Origin: Gemmatimonadales bacterium
Lineage (GTDB): Bacteria; Gemmatimonadota; Gemmatimonadetes; Gemmatimonadales; GWC2-71-9
Direction of reading: 5' to 3'
DNA: 44,513 bases
NCBI GenBank assembly: GCA_036265815.1
Contig: DATAOI010000045.1
Span: 1 to 44,513 of the forward strand
The stretch's first letter is position 1. Every line of letters begins with the position of its first letter. Made by a program: the position numbers and the translations under genes. Below the pieces are notes generated by a model. That model ran no database searches, was not told where the DNA came from, and was given only the letters and a program-made list of their open reading frames with translations. Below are positions 34,273 to 42,525 of this stretch, piece by piece.

Positions 34273-34301
34273 AAAAAAAATGTGGGGGAACTCCCCCACA
34301 T
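34273..34301 (-). terminator. Intrinsic terminator in the rimP leader
   Basis: On the minus strand a 9-bp perfect stem (ATGTGGGGG with CCCCCACAT, bases 34301-34280) with a 4-nt loop is followed at once by eight T residues (34280-34273, the first shared with the stem end). This is a textbook Rho-independent signal. The T-run ends 12 bp before the rimP ATG. It can end pgeF transcripts and, because a promoter lies upstream of it, could also attenuate the rimP-nusA-infB operon. Confidence 0.88.
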
Positions 34302-34338
34302 CACAGTTGGCCTCTCCAAGCGCCCCCCGGGACAGCGC

Positions 34339-35124
34339 CTAAATACTATCCCCGGGCGAGGCGTCAGTCAATCGCCGTGGGAGTCCGAGATAGGCAACCA
34401 TGCGGCCGTCGGAGCCGCGCGAGGCGCGGTGGCTGAAGAAGGTGGAGCGGTCGTGGGCGGAGCACCAAGCCGAAATGGTGGTACTCCGGACGCCGAGCGC
34501 GCCGGCCTCCGAGGCCAGCCGCTCGCGCAGGTCCAGGTGATGCGGGCCCGGCCCGTCCAGGGGAATGCCGCAGCCCGTGAGCACCTCAGAGCCAACTTCA
34601 TAGCATCGGCCGCAAATGCCTACACCACAATGTATTACGATTTCATCGGAGGAGGTGCCGGTGGCGTCCTCAAGCGCCGCGAGCCCGGCGCGGAGGATCC
34701 CTCCGGCCGTGCCACGCCAGCCGGCGTGCAGCAGGGCGACGCCGCGGCCGGGCGCCAACAGGTACACTGGGATGCAGTCCGCGACGGTGACGGCGAGCAG
34801 GATCCCCGGCTCCGTCGTGACCCAGCCATCGACGCCGTCCACCTGCACCCACCCTTCGGCCGCATCGATGCGGGAGACCACCGTGCCGTGGATCTGGTTG
34901 CCGAGCACGACCGCGGAGAACCTATCGTCCGCCCGCCGGAAGGCACGCCACCGGCTCATCACCTCGCCGACCGGCGCATCGCTCCAGAGGCCGAGATCGA
35001 AGCCGCGGCCCGGCTCGTCGCCGCGCCCGGTGATCCCGGCGACGACGCCGTAGCGGCCGCGCCAGTCGGAGAGCTCGTAACGGGGGATGGTGCCGGGGGT
35101 GGGATCTTCGCGAACGATCGTCAT
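34339..35124 (-). CDS. pgeF: Polyphenol oxidase/purine nucleoside phosphorylase family (YfiH/PgeF)
   Basis: A 261-residue YfiH-family protein. It shows VVLGNQIHGTVVSR with the first zinc-site His, a VTVADCIPVYL segment with the metal Cys, and LLHAGWRGTAGGILRAG with the second His. In other bacteria these proteins cleave nucleosides or purge wrong peptidoglycan precursors, and older names call them laccases. The C-terminus runs over the promoter of the rimP operon. ATG at 35124, 62 bp after the murA stop. Confidence 0.92.
   Translation of the reverse strand: MTIVREDPTPGTIPRYELSDWRGRYGVVAGITGRGDEPGRGFDLGLWSDAPVGEVMSRWRAFRRADDRFSAVVLGNQIHGTVVSRIDAAEGWVQVDGVDGWVTTEPGILLAVTVADCIPVYLLAPGRGVALLHAGWRGTAGGILRAGLAALEDATGTSSDEIVIHCGVGICGRCYEVGSEVLTGCGIPLDGPGPHHLDLRERLASEAGALGVRSTTISAWCSAHDRSTFFSHRASRGSDGRMVAYLGLPRRLTDASPGDSI
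34343..34371 (-). promoter_or_regulatory. Sigma-70-like promoter for the rimP-nusA operon
   Basis: On the minus strand a TTGACT (-35, bases 34371-34366) and a TAGTAT (-10, 34348-34343) are separated by exactly 17 bp. The predicted start is near 34336, giving a leader of about 75 nt before rimP. The promoter overlaps the stop codon end of pgeF and lies just upstream of the terminator hairpin. It also has a G-run (about 34329-34324 on the other strand reading C) that could compete for the terminator's C-arm. Not experimentally known. Confidence 0.72.
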
Positions 35125-35186
35125 GATGGGAGCCAGCGGGCGGACGGTTGAGGCGCTCGCATCACATCAGCCCGCGCCCCCAACCC

Positions 35187-36470
35187 TCACGCCTCGACTC
35201 GCTCGATGTCCGCGCCCAGCGCGCGCAGCCGCTCGTCGATCCGCTCGTATCCGCGCTCGATCTGGCCGACGTTGTGGATCACACTCGAGCCTTCCGCGGC
35301 AAGCGCCGCGAGCAGCATGGCCATCCCGGCGCGAATATCGGGCGACTCCACCACGCCCCCTTTGAGGGCCGAGGGGCCGGAGATGACGGCGCGGTGGGGA
35401 TCGCAGAGCACGATGCGCGCGCCCATGCCGATGAGCTTGTCCACGAAGAAGAGGCGGGACTCGAACATCTTCTCGAACACCAGGATCATGCCGGAACACT
35501 GGGTCGCGGTTACGATGGTGGTCGACATGACGTCGGCCGGGAACGCCGGCCACGGTCCATCCTCCAGCTTGGGCACGTGGCCGCCCAGGTCCGGGCGGAT
35601 ACGGCGCTCCTGGTCCGCGCTCACGGTGAGCCGGTTGCCGTCCACCCGGGGTCGGATGCCCAGCCGCTCGAAGCCGAGCAGGACGCTGCGGAGGTCCTCC
35701 GGGCGCACCGGGTCGATGGTGATCTCCCCGTTGGTCACCGCCGCCAGCCCGATGAAACTCCCGATCTCGATGTGGTCCGGACCGATGGCGTACTGCGCCC
35801 CCGATAACGGACGCCCGCCCTCCACGGTGTAGATGTTGGACCCGATCCCCTCGATCTGCGCGCCCATGGTCACCAGGTTCCGCGCCAGGTCCTGGACGTG
35901 GGGCTCGCAGGCGGCGTTCCGCAGCGTGGTACGGCCCCTGGCCAGCACCGCCGCCATGAGCGCGTTCTCGGTGCCGGTGACGCTGGGCTCATCCAGGAAG
36001 ATGTCGGCGCCCACCAGGCCCTTGGTCTCGAGCTCGTAGCGGTCTCCCACCATGACCGAGGCGCCCAGCTGCTCCAGCGCAAGAAAGTGGGTGTCCACCC
36101 GGCGCCGGCCGATCACGTCGCCACCGGGTGGCGGCAGCATCACCGTGCCGAAGCGCGCGAGCATCGGACCGGCCAGAAGGATCGAGGCGCGAATCCTGGC
36201 GCAGAGACCGGGATCGAGCGGCTTGGGCCGCACCTGGCGCGCGTCCACCCGCACCGTGTTCGTCGCGGTCCACTCCGCCGTGGCGCCGAGGTCCACCAGG
36301 AGCGCGAGCATGGTCTCGACGTCCCGGATACGGGGGATGTTGTCGAGCTCCATCGGACCATCCGCGAGCACGGTGGCGGCGAGGATCGGAAGCGCGGCGT
36401 TCTTGTTGCCCGCCGGACGGATGGTGCCGCGAAGCGGACGACCGCCGCGGACCAGAAAACGTGGAGGCAT
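35187..36470 (-). CDS. murA: UDP-N-acetylglucosamine 1-carboxyvinyltransferase
   Basis: A 427-residue enzyme of the first committed step of peptidoglycan synthesis, transferring enolpyruvate from PEP to UDP-GlcNAc. It has [15 protein letters not shown] with the catalytic Lys (K23), [16 protein letters not shown] and [21 protein letters not shown] (given in pieces). The catalytic loop carries Asp118 (codon 36119-36117) where E. coli has Cys115. This Cys-to-Asp change is known in mycobacterial and chlamydial MurA and makes the enzyme insensitive to fosfomycin. ATG 36470 is preferred to TTG 36476. Confidence 0.96.
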   Translation of the reverse strand: MPPRFLVRGGRPLRGTIRPAGNKNAALPILAATVLADGPMELDNIPRIRDVETMLALLVDLGATAEWTATNTVRVDARQVRPKPLDPGLCARIRASILLAGPMLARFGTVMLPPPGGDVIGRRRVDTHFLALEQLGASVMVGDRYELETKGLVGADIFLDEPSVTGTENALMAAVLARGRTTLRNAACEPHVQDLARNLVTMGAQIEGIGSNIYTVEGGRPLSGAQYAIGPDHIEIGSFIGLAAVTNGEITIDPVRPEDLRSVLLGFERLGIRPRVDGNRLTVSADQERRIRPDLGGHVPKLEDGPWPAFPADVMSTTIVTATQCSGMILVFEKMFESRLFFVDKLIGMGARIVLCDPHRAVISGPSALKGGVVESPDIRAGMAMLLAALAAEGSSVIHNVGQIERGYERIDERLRALGADIERVEA

Positions 36471-36600
36471 GGCCAAAGCTGCCCAGGTCGTGAAGGCACG
36501 TCAAGCGGACCGAGGGGGTTGCGAGGCGGCTCCGACTGCTTTGTTTTACGCTGGGGCCTCGGGTCGGCCCCACGGGCCCGTTGCCGGAGGACGTCTGGGT

Positions 36601-37083
36601 ATGAACACGCTCGCATCGATGCAGATCGGCGCGACCCCGGGATGGGTCGGCCCGACTATGGCGATATCGTTGGCGGTGATCGCGCTGTCGATCCTGGTGA
36701 TGGCAGGCGCGGTGGCCCTCGCCGCGCTGCGGGTCGCGGGGCAGGTCCGAAGGGTCGGCACCTTGGTGAACGGCCTGCAGGACGATGTGGCCGAGGCGCT
36801 GAAGGCGGTGCGGCGGCTGACCGAGCAGGGGCAGGACCTCATGGTGCTGGTCCGGCATGAGGCCGGTGCTCTGGCGCAGACCAGCCGCCGGATCCGCCGG
36901 AAGATCGTCCGCGGGGCCGATCGCTTCGAGGACAAGCTCACCGATCTGGAGACCCTGTACGACCTGGTGCACGACGAGGTGGAGGACACCGCCCTCGATG
37001 TGGCCGCGGCACTCCGCTCGGTCCGGAAAGGCAACGGAATGCTGGGCCGGGTCCGCCGGATGCTTGTGGCCGGCCGCCGATGA
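36601..37083 (+). CDS. DUF948-like membrane-anchored coiled-coil protein
   Basis: A 160-residue protein with one N-terminal membrane helix (MAISLAVIALSILVMAGAVALAAL, residues about 20-43) followed by heptad-rich helices such as VNGLQDDVAEALKAVRRLTEQGQ and FEDKLTDLETLYDLVHDEVE. This matches DUF948-like anchors that tether cytoplasmic or periplasmic coiled coils. Start ATG 36601 with GGAGG about 10 bp upstream; a long frame upstream has no sense. The stop overlaps the phospholipase-like gene's ATG by 4 bp. Confidence 0.75.
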   Translation: MNTLASMQIGATPGWVGPTMAISLAVIALSILVMAGAVALAALRVAGQVRRVGTLVNGLQDDVAEALKAVRRLTEQGQDLMVLVRHEAGALAQTSRRIRRKIVRGADRFEDKLTDLETLYDLVHDEVEDTALDVAAALRSVRKGNGMLGRVRRMLVAGRR

Positions 37084-38048
37084 GGCTGCCGCGCCTCGCG
37101 CTCGCACTGCTCTGCGTGGGGCTCGTTCAGCTGGTAGTACCGCACCAGGCGCACGCCTGGACCCCGGGTACCCACATCTATCTGGCCGAGTCGGTCCTGG
37201 CCAATCTCGCCTCGCTGCCCGCGGCCGCGGCCGACCTCCTCCGGGCCTACCCGTTCGACTTTCTCTACGGCAACATCGCGGCAGACTCCTCCATCGCCAA
37301 ACGCTACGCGCCGCTCGGCCGCCACTGTCACTACTGGCACGTGGGCCAGGAGATCCACGACCTGGCCGGCTCCGATGCGCTCCGCGCATTCGGCCTGGGC
37401 TACCTCTGCCATCTCTCGGCCGATACCATCGCCCACAACTATTTCGTCCCCCGCCAGCTCATGCTGACCAGCAGCACGGCGTCCGTGGGCCACTCCTACT
37501 GGGAGGCCCGGGTCGAGAGCCACCTGGGCGACGCCTACGCCAGGGCGGCCAAGGACGTCATCCTGCTGGACCACGGCGAGGCCGACGCGCACCTCGACCG
37601 GATCATCGCACCGACCATCTTCAGTGTGCGCACCAACCGCCGTCTCTTCCGGGGGATGGTGCACATCACCGAGACGACCGGCTGGCAGCGCGCCACCCAG
37701 GTGGCGCGGGAGTACAGCCGCTGGCCGCTGGACGACCAGGACGTGGAGCACCATCTGGGCCTCTCGTACGACTTCATGATCGAGCTGCTGGGCGGACCGG
37801 CGTCGCCGGCCCTGCAGCTCGACCCCTCCGGTGAGCGGCCGCTCAAGATGGCCAAGGAGCTGAGGCGGCGGGTGCTGCGCTACAGCGGTCGGCGGAATCT
37901 GGCCGGCCTGGAGGAGTCGGCCCGGGAGCATTTCGGGCTGCCCGAGCGGCCGCTCACCTTCTGGAGCCGGATCCCGCAGAAGCTTCCCTGGCGAGCGCCG
38001 GAAGGCGCGGCCCCTTCTCCCCGCCTGCTGGTCAGCGGCGAGGGCTGA
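37080..38048 (+). CDS. Zinc-dependent phospholipase C family protein
   Basis: A 322-residue exported protein. The signal peptide ends at QAHA, placing the new N-terminus at W27 (AWTPGTHIYLAES), the position where zinc-dependent phospholipases C use the terminal Trp as a metal ligand. Further conserved His/Asp residues are in RHCHYWHVGQEIHD and CHLSADTIAHNYFVPR. Family members cut phospholipids, but many bacterial homologues are untested. The C-terminal third is helical and unassigned. Start ATG overlaps the upstream stop (ATGA). Confidence 0.85.
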   Translation: MRLPRLALALLCVGLVQLVVPHQAHAWTPGTHIYLAESVLANLASLPAAAADLLRAYPFDFLYGNIAADSSIAKRYAPLGRHCHYWHVGQEIHDLAGSDALRAFGLGYLCHLSADTIAHNYFVPRQLMLTSSTASVGHSYWEARVESHLGDAYARAAKDVILLDHGEADAHLDRIIAPTIFSVRTNRRLFRGMVHITETTGWQRATQVAREYSRWPLDDQDVEHHLGLSYDFMIELLGGPASPALQLDPSGERPLKMAKELRRRVLRYSGRRNLAGLEESAREHFGLPERPLTFWSRIPQKLPWRAPEGAAPSPRLLVSGEG

Positions 38049-38070
38049 CCCCGCGCCTACCGACTTGCCG

Positions 38071-38520
38071 ATGGAGCCCGACGAGATTGTGCGCCGCCTG
38101 GGGCTGGTGCCCCATCCCGAAGGCGGCTTCTACGGCGAGACCTTCCGCAGTCCCACCACCGTTCGCCTGGGCGACGGCCGGGAGCGCCGTGCCTCCACCG
38201 CGATCCATTACCTGCTGCCGGCCGGGGGCTGGAGCACCTGGCACCGGGTCGCCGCCGATGAGGTCTGGCACCACTACGACGGCGGGCCGCTGCATCTGTA
38301 TCGTCTCGGCGTGGGGCACGTGCGGCTCGACCGAAGCACGCCGCAGGCAGTGGTGCCCGCGGGAATCTGGCAGGCTGCCGAGCCGGAGGCGGATGCCGCC
38401 CTCTGCGGCTGCACAGTGGCACCAGGCTTCGAGTTCGACGACTTCGAGATCGGTGCCGCGGACGCACTGATCGCCGAGTTCCCGGCGGAGGCGGCGCTCA
38501 TCCGGCGGCTCGCCCGGTGA
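38071..38520 (+). CDS. Cupin DUF985 family protein
   Basis: A 149-residue single cupin. It opens with PDEIVRRLGLVPHPEGGFYGETF, which is diagnostic for DUF985, and continues with AIHYLLPAGGWSTWHRVAADEVWHHYDGGPL, where the His/Glu/His cluster is the expected metal or ligand site. It ends with CTVAPGFEFDDFEIG. Biochemical role unknown. ATG at 38071 is used; TTG 38065 is two codons upstream. The stop overlaps the M23 peptidase GTG by 4 bp. Confidence 0.88.
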   Translation: MEPDEIVRRLGLVPHPEGGFYGETFRSPTTVRLGDGRERRASTAIHYLLPAGGWSTWHRVAADEVWHHYDGGPLHLYRLGVGHVRLDRSTPQAVVPAGIWQAAEPEADAALCGCTVAPGFEFDDFEIGAADALIAEFPAEAALIRRLAR

Positions 38521-39398
38521 GGCGAGCCGCACACCTGCTCGGGCTCGGCCTGCTGCTGCCGGTCTCGAGCGTCGCGCAATCAGCACCACCCCACCCGCCC
38601 CGCGTCGCCGTTCGACCCGCGCACCCGGCCCGCGCCTCGCTGGTGTGGATCGTCGTCCGCCCGGCGCGACGCGACAGCATCCTGGCGCTCGACGGGGAAG
38701 CCTCGGGCGAGCCGCTCCACTTCGAGTGGCATCGTGGCGCGTTTCGGTCGCTCGCCGGCATCTCGCTCGACGGCGGGGACTCGCTGGCGGTCACGCTGAT
38801 CATCACCCGGCCCGGCGAGACCGACACCAGCGTCACTCACCTGGCGGTCGGCCAGCCGGTGTACCCCAGCGAACGGCTCACGGTGGCGCCGAGATTCGTC
38901 CAGCCTGACGGCGCGACGCAGGCTCGGATCGATTCGGAGGTCGCTGAGGCGCGCGGGCTGGCGCGGGAGGCACATTCGACGCCGCGTCTCTGGCGCGCGC
39001 CGTTCCGGGCTCCGCGCCCGGGCAAGGTCACCAGCCGGTTCGGCACCGCGCGCGAGTTCAACGGCGCAGTGACGACCCGCCATCTCGGCACCGACTTCGC
39101 GGGCCGGGTTGGCGCGCCGGTCCGAGCGTCCAATCGGGGTGTCGTGGGATTGGTGGCACACTTCTACCTGGCGGGACAGGCGGTCTATCTGGATCATGGC
39201 GCGGGCCTGGTAACCGGGTACTTCCACCTGAGCCGGATCGACGTGGCCCGGGGCGATACCGTGGCGGCGGGACAGGTGATCGGTGCCGTCGGCCGGACTG
39301 GAAGAGCCACGGGGCCGCATCTTCACTGGATCGCGAGATACGGCGGCATCACCATCGACCCGACGACGCTCCTCACGCTGCCGCCCATCCCGAAATAA
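38517..39398 (+). CDS. M23 (LytM) family peptidase, exported
   Basis: A 293-residue exported zinc metallopeptidase. A signal peptide ends near VAQSA. A beta-rich N-terminal domain is followed by a catalytic M23 domain from about residue 165. Its motifs are SRFGTAREFNG, RHLGTDFAGRVGAPVRAS with the H-x(n)-D zinc ligands, YFHLSRIDVARGDTVAAGQVIG and the GPHLHW active site. All M23 catalytic residues appear present, so it probably cleaves peptidoglycan cross-links. GTG start overlaps the cupin stop; convergent with gatB 12 bp downstream. Confidence 0.92.
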   Translation: MRRAAHLLGLGLLLPVSSVAQSAPPHPPRVAVRPAHPARASLVWIVVRPARRDSILALDGEASGEPLHFEWHRGAFRSLAGISLDGGDSLAVTLIITRPGETDTSVTHLAVGQPVYPSERLTVAPRFVQPDGATQARIDSEVAEARGLAREAHSTPRLWRAPFRAPRPGKVTSRFGTAREFNGAVTTRHLGTDFAGRVGAPVRASNRGVVGLVAHFYLAGQAVYLDHGAGLVTGYFHLSRIDVARGDTVAAGQVIGAVGRTGRATGPHLHWIARYGGITIDPTTLLTLPPIPK

Positions 39399-39410
39399 CT
39401 CGCGGGCGGG

Positions 39411-40838
39411 TCAGCGGCTCAGCAGTTTCTCCTGCAACACAGGCTGGACCGCCTTGGGGTCGGCCTTCCCCTTGCTTCGCTTCATGACCTGGCCGACGAA
39501 GAAGCCCATGAGCTTGGCCTCGCCGCCGCGGTACCGCTCCACCTCGGACCGATGGGCGGCCAGCACCTCGTCCACCCAGCCCGCGAGCGCGCCTTGGTCG
39601 CTCACCTGGACCAGGCCGAGCCGTTCGGCCACCGCCTTGGGCTCCTCGCCCGGCGATGTGGCGAGCTCGGCATACACCCGCTTGGCCGCTTGATGGCTGA
39701 GCACGCCGTCGCGCACCAGCGCAATCAGTCCTGCCAGTCGCTCGGCCGAGACCGGGAAGGTGCCGCGCTCGTTGTAGCTCGACATCACGTCGCCCATGAC
39801 CCAGTTGGCAGCGGTCTTGGGATCCACCCCCACCGCGGCCACGGACTCGAAGTAGTCCGCCAGGGCCACCTCGCTGGTCAGCACTCGCGCGTCGTACGCC
39901 GGGATGCCGAAGGCGATCTCCAGCCGGGCGCGCCGCGCGTCAGGCAGCTCGGGCAACTCGGCGCGCTGGTCGGCAATCCACTCGGCTGACAGCGACAGCG
40001 GAGGGAGATCGGGATCGGGGAAGTAGCGGTAGTCGTGGCTCTCTTCCTTGGATCGGAGCGGCTTCACCTGACCGCTGCCCGCGTTGAAGAGCAGGGTCAC
40101 TTGCGATACCCGCTCACCGCTCTCGAGCAGCGCGATCTGGCGCACTCGCTCGGCCTCCAGCGCGCGCTCGACGTTGGCGAAGGAGTTGAGGTTCTTCACC
40201 TCGGTCTTGGTGCCGAGCCGGGACTCGCCCGGGCGCCGCACGGAGATGTTGGCGTCCACCCGGAGGCTCCCCTGCTCCATGCTGCAATCGCTCACACCGG
40301 CGTAGACCAGGATCTGCCGAAGCGCCACGAGGTAGGCGCGCGCCTCGGCGGGGGAGCGCATGTCGGGCTCGCTCACGATCTCGGCCAGCGGGATGCCCGC
40401 GCGATTGAGATCGACCGCGGTCTTGGCCGGGAACCGGTCGTGCACCAGCTTGCCCGCGTCTTCCTCCAGGTGCAGCCGGGTGATGCCCACCTCGATCCGT
40501 CCTCGCTCGGGAGACTCGAGCGCGACCCGTCCGCCGGCGGCGAGCGGCTGGTCGAACTGGGAGATCTGGTACCCCTTGGGGAGGTCGGGATAGAAGTAGT
40601 TCTTCCGCGCGAAGACGCTGCGTCCGCGCACGCTGCACCCCAGCGCCAACGCGGCGCGCGCGCCCAGGCGGACAGCCTGCGCGTTGGGCACCGGCAGCGC
40701 GCCGGGCAGGCCCAGGCAGGTGGGACAGACGTTGGTGTTCGGCGGATCACCGAAGGTGGTCCGGCAGCCGCAGAACATCTTGGTGCGGGTGCGGAGCTGC
40801 ACGTGAACTTCGAGCCCGACGACCGTTTCCCAGCTCAT
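39411..40838 (-). CDS. gatB: Asp/Glu-tRNA(Asn/Gln) amidotransferase subunit B
   Basis: A 475-residue subunit that binds the misacylated tRNA and phosphorylates its acyl group. It opens WETVVGLEVHVQL, has zinc-binding cysteines in MFCGCR and NVCPTCLGLPGALP, then YFYPDLPKGYQISQFDQPLA, DLNRAGIPLAEIVSEPDM, and SMEQGSLRVDANISV. The C-terminal YqeY-like tail domain is present. ATG 40838 shares one base with the gatA stop. It forms the GatCAB complex, allowing Gln-tRNA and/or Asn-tRNA to be made from Glu-/Asp-tRNA. Confidence 0.97.
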   Translation of the reverse strand: MSWETVVGLEVHVQLRTRTKMFCGCRTTFGDPPNTNVCPTCLGLPGALPVPNAQAVRLGARAALALGCSVRGRSVFARKNYFYPDLPKGYQISQFDQPLAAGGRVALESPERGRIEVGITRLHLEEDAGKLVHDRFPAKTAVDLNRAGIPLAEIVSEPDMRSPAEARAYLVALRQILVYAGVSDCSMEQGSLRVDANISVRRPGESRLGTKTEVKNLNSFANVERALEAERVRQIALLESGERVSQVTLLFNAGSGQVKPLRSKEESHDYRYFPDPDLPPLSLSAEWIADQRAELPELPDARRARLEIAFGIPAYDARVLTSEVALADYFESVAAVGVDPKTAANWVMGDVMSSYNERGTFPVSAERLAGLIALVRDGVLSHQAAKRVYAELATSPGEEPKAVAERLGLVQVSDQGALAGWVDEVLAAHRSEVERYRGGEAKLMGFFVGQVMKRSKGKADPKAVQPVLQEKLLSR

Positions 40839-42229
40839 CAGCGTACCTCCCGGCCCGCCGGGATGACCCGCTCCAGCGTGGCGGCGGCGGCCAGGAGCCG
40901 GTCGTCCTGGAAGAACGGCGCGATGAGCTGGGCGCCGACCGGCAGTCCTCCGGTCAGGCCCACAGGAAGACTCAACGCCGGCAGCCCCGCCAGGCTGATG
41001 GCGCAGACGAAGATGTCGGCCAGATACATGGCGACCGGATCTTCCGTTTTCTCCCCCGCGCGGAAGGCGGGGGTCGGCGTGGTGGGCGTGAGCAGCAGGT
41101 CGATGCCGGAGGCGAAGGCGCGCCGAAAGTCATCGGCGATGAGCGCCCGGACCCGCTGCGCCTTTCTATAGTATGCGTCGTAATAGCCAACGCTGAGCAC
41201 GTAGGTGCCGACCAGGATGCGTCGGCGCACCTCGGCCCCGAAGCCCTCGCCCCGGGTGGCCTGATACAGGGCACGGATGTCGCCGCCGGGACCCAGCTTC
41301 CGAGGCCCGTAGCGGACGCCGTCGTACCGGGCCAGATTGGCGGCTGCCTCGGCCGGCGCGATGATGTAATAGGTCGGTACCGCGTACTGCGAATGGGGCA
41401 GCGACACCTCGCAGAGCTCGGCCCCAAGATCGGCCGCCGCCTCCTTGGTGCGCTCGAGGCCTGCGGCCACCCCCGGGTCGAGGTCCGCCGGGAAGTACTC
41501 CCGCGGCAGCCCTATCCGGAGGCCCTTGAGATCGGGCCGCGCCGCCGGGACTGCCATCGGCGGGTGGTCGATGGTGGTGGCGTCGAGCGGATCGTGACCG
41601 CTCATGGCGCTCAACACCCGGGCCGCATCGTCCACCGTGCGCCCGAACGCGGAGATACAGTCGAGCGAGGAGCCGAATGCCACCAGACCATAGCGGCTCA
41701 CTCGCCCGTAGCTCGGCTTCACGCCGACCACTCCGCAGAAGCTGGCCGGCTGGCGCACCGACCCACCGGTCTCCGAGCCGAGCGCGGCGGGCACCACACC
41801 GGCGGCTACCAGGGCGGCGGAGCCGCCAGAGGAGCCGCCGGGCACCCGCGCCGGATCGATTGGATGCTTCACCCGTCCGAAGGCGGAGTGCTCGGTGGAC
41901 GAGCCCATGGCGAACTCGTCCATGTTGGCCTTGCAGGCCACCAGCGCACCGGCGGCTCGAAGCCGCCGCACGGCCGTCGCGTCGTACGGCGAGAGATAGC
42001 CTTCCAGGATCCGCGAGCCGCAGGTGGTCGGCTGCTCGATGGTGACGATGTTGTCTTTGAGGGCGATCGGCAGCGCTGCCAATGGTCCAGGCCGCTCCAT
42101 CGCGTCGATCCGGGCGCCCTCGGCGTCGAGCAGCTCCTGCGACCAGTGCAGGGTCGCGTTGAGCCCGCGCGCATCGGCGGCGGCGAGCCGGGCGCCGGTC
42201 TCGCGTGCGGCGGTGGCGCCGGCGCTCAC
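40838..42229 (-). CDS. gatA: Asp/Glu-tRNA(Asn/Gln) amidotransferase subunit A
   Basis: A 463-residue amidase subunit that releases ammonia from glutamine. It contains the amidase-signature catalytic triad Ser-cis-Ser-Lys: lysine K58 in ALKDN, the cis-Ser in GGSSGGSAAL and the nucleophilic Ser in SETGGSVRQPA. The last also shows the conserved glycine-rich loop. The GTG start overlaps the gatC stop in a GTGA. Confidence 0.97.
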   Translation of the reverse strand: MSAGATAARETGARLAAADARGLNATLHWSQELLDAEGARIDAMERPGPLAALPIALKDNIVTIEQPTTCGSRILEGYLSPYDATAVRRLRAAGALVACKANMDEFAMGSSTEHSAFGRVKHPIDPARVPGGSSGGSAALVAAGVVPAALGSETGGSVRQPASFCGVVGVKPSYGRVSRYGLVAFGSSLDCISAFGRTVDDAARVLSAMSGHDPLDATTIDHPPMAVPAARPDLKGLRIGLPREYFPADLDPGVAAGLERTKEAAADLGAELCEVSLPHSQYAVPTYYIIAPAEAAANLARYDGVRYGPRKLGPGGDIRALYQATRGEGFGAEVRRRILVGTYVLSVGYYDAYYRKAQRVRALIADDFRRAFASGIDLLLTPTTPTPAFRAGEKTEDPVAMYLADIFVCAISLAGLPALSLPVGLTGGLPVGAQLIAPFFQDDRLLAAAATLERVIPAGREVR

Positions 42230-42525
42230 AGGTCCTCCATGGCGCCGTGACGCGGCACCAGGAAAAAGCCCTCCGCGAACTCGGGGGCCAGCGCCGCGGG
42301 CGGGCGCGCGAGCGGCACCGAGTCGGGCAGGTCCTGGCGCAGCGCCACGGCGGGTGGACCCGGCAGAAACGGGTCAGCGGCCGCGTCCCCAGGGACCTCG
42401 TCGAGCTGGGCGACGTAGTCCACGATCCGGTTGAGCTGCTCTACCAGCCGATCCAGCTCACCTTCCCGGACCGCCAGCTCGGCGAGCTTGGCCACGTGCA
42501 GCACCTGGTCGCGACCGATCGTCAT
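42226..42525 (-). CDS. gatC: Asp/Glu-tRNA(Asn/Gln) amidotransferase subunit C
   Basis: A 99-residue small subunit that stabilises GatAB. It opens VLHVAKLAELAVREGELDRLVEQLNRIVDYVAQLDEV, typical of GatC, and ends in FFLVPR-like text common to the family. ATG 42525 overlaps the helicase stop by 4 bp. Confidence 0.93.
   Translation of the reverse strand: MTIGRDQVLHVAKLAELAVREGELDRLVEQLNRIVDYVAQLDEVPGDAAADPFLPGPPAVALRQDLPDSVPLARPPAALAPEFAEGFFLVPRHGAMEDL

Noticed and set aside
33781-34299. Longer RimP starting at 34299
   Set aside because: The added 13 residues come from the terminator hairpin and T-run; ATG 34260 gives the normal family start.
36470-36540. TTGACG on the minus strand upstream of murA as a -35 element
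   Set aside because: The hexamer at 17 bp spacing (CAGCTT) is a poor -10, so support is too weak to list.
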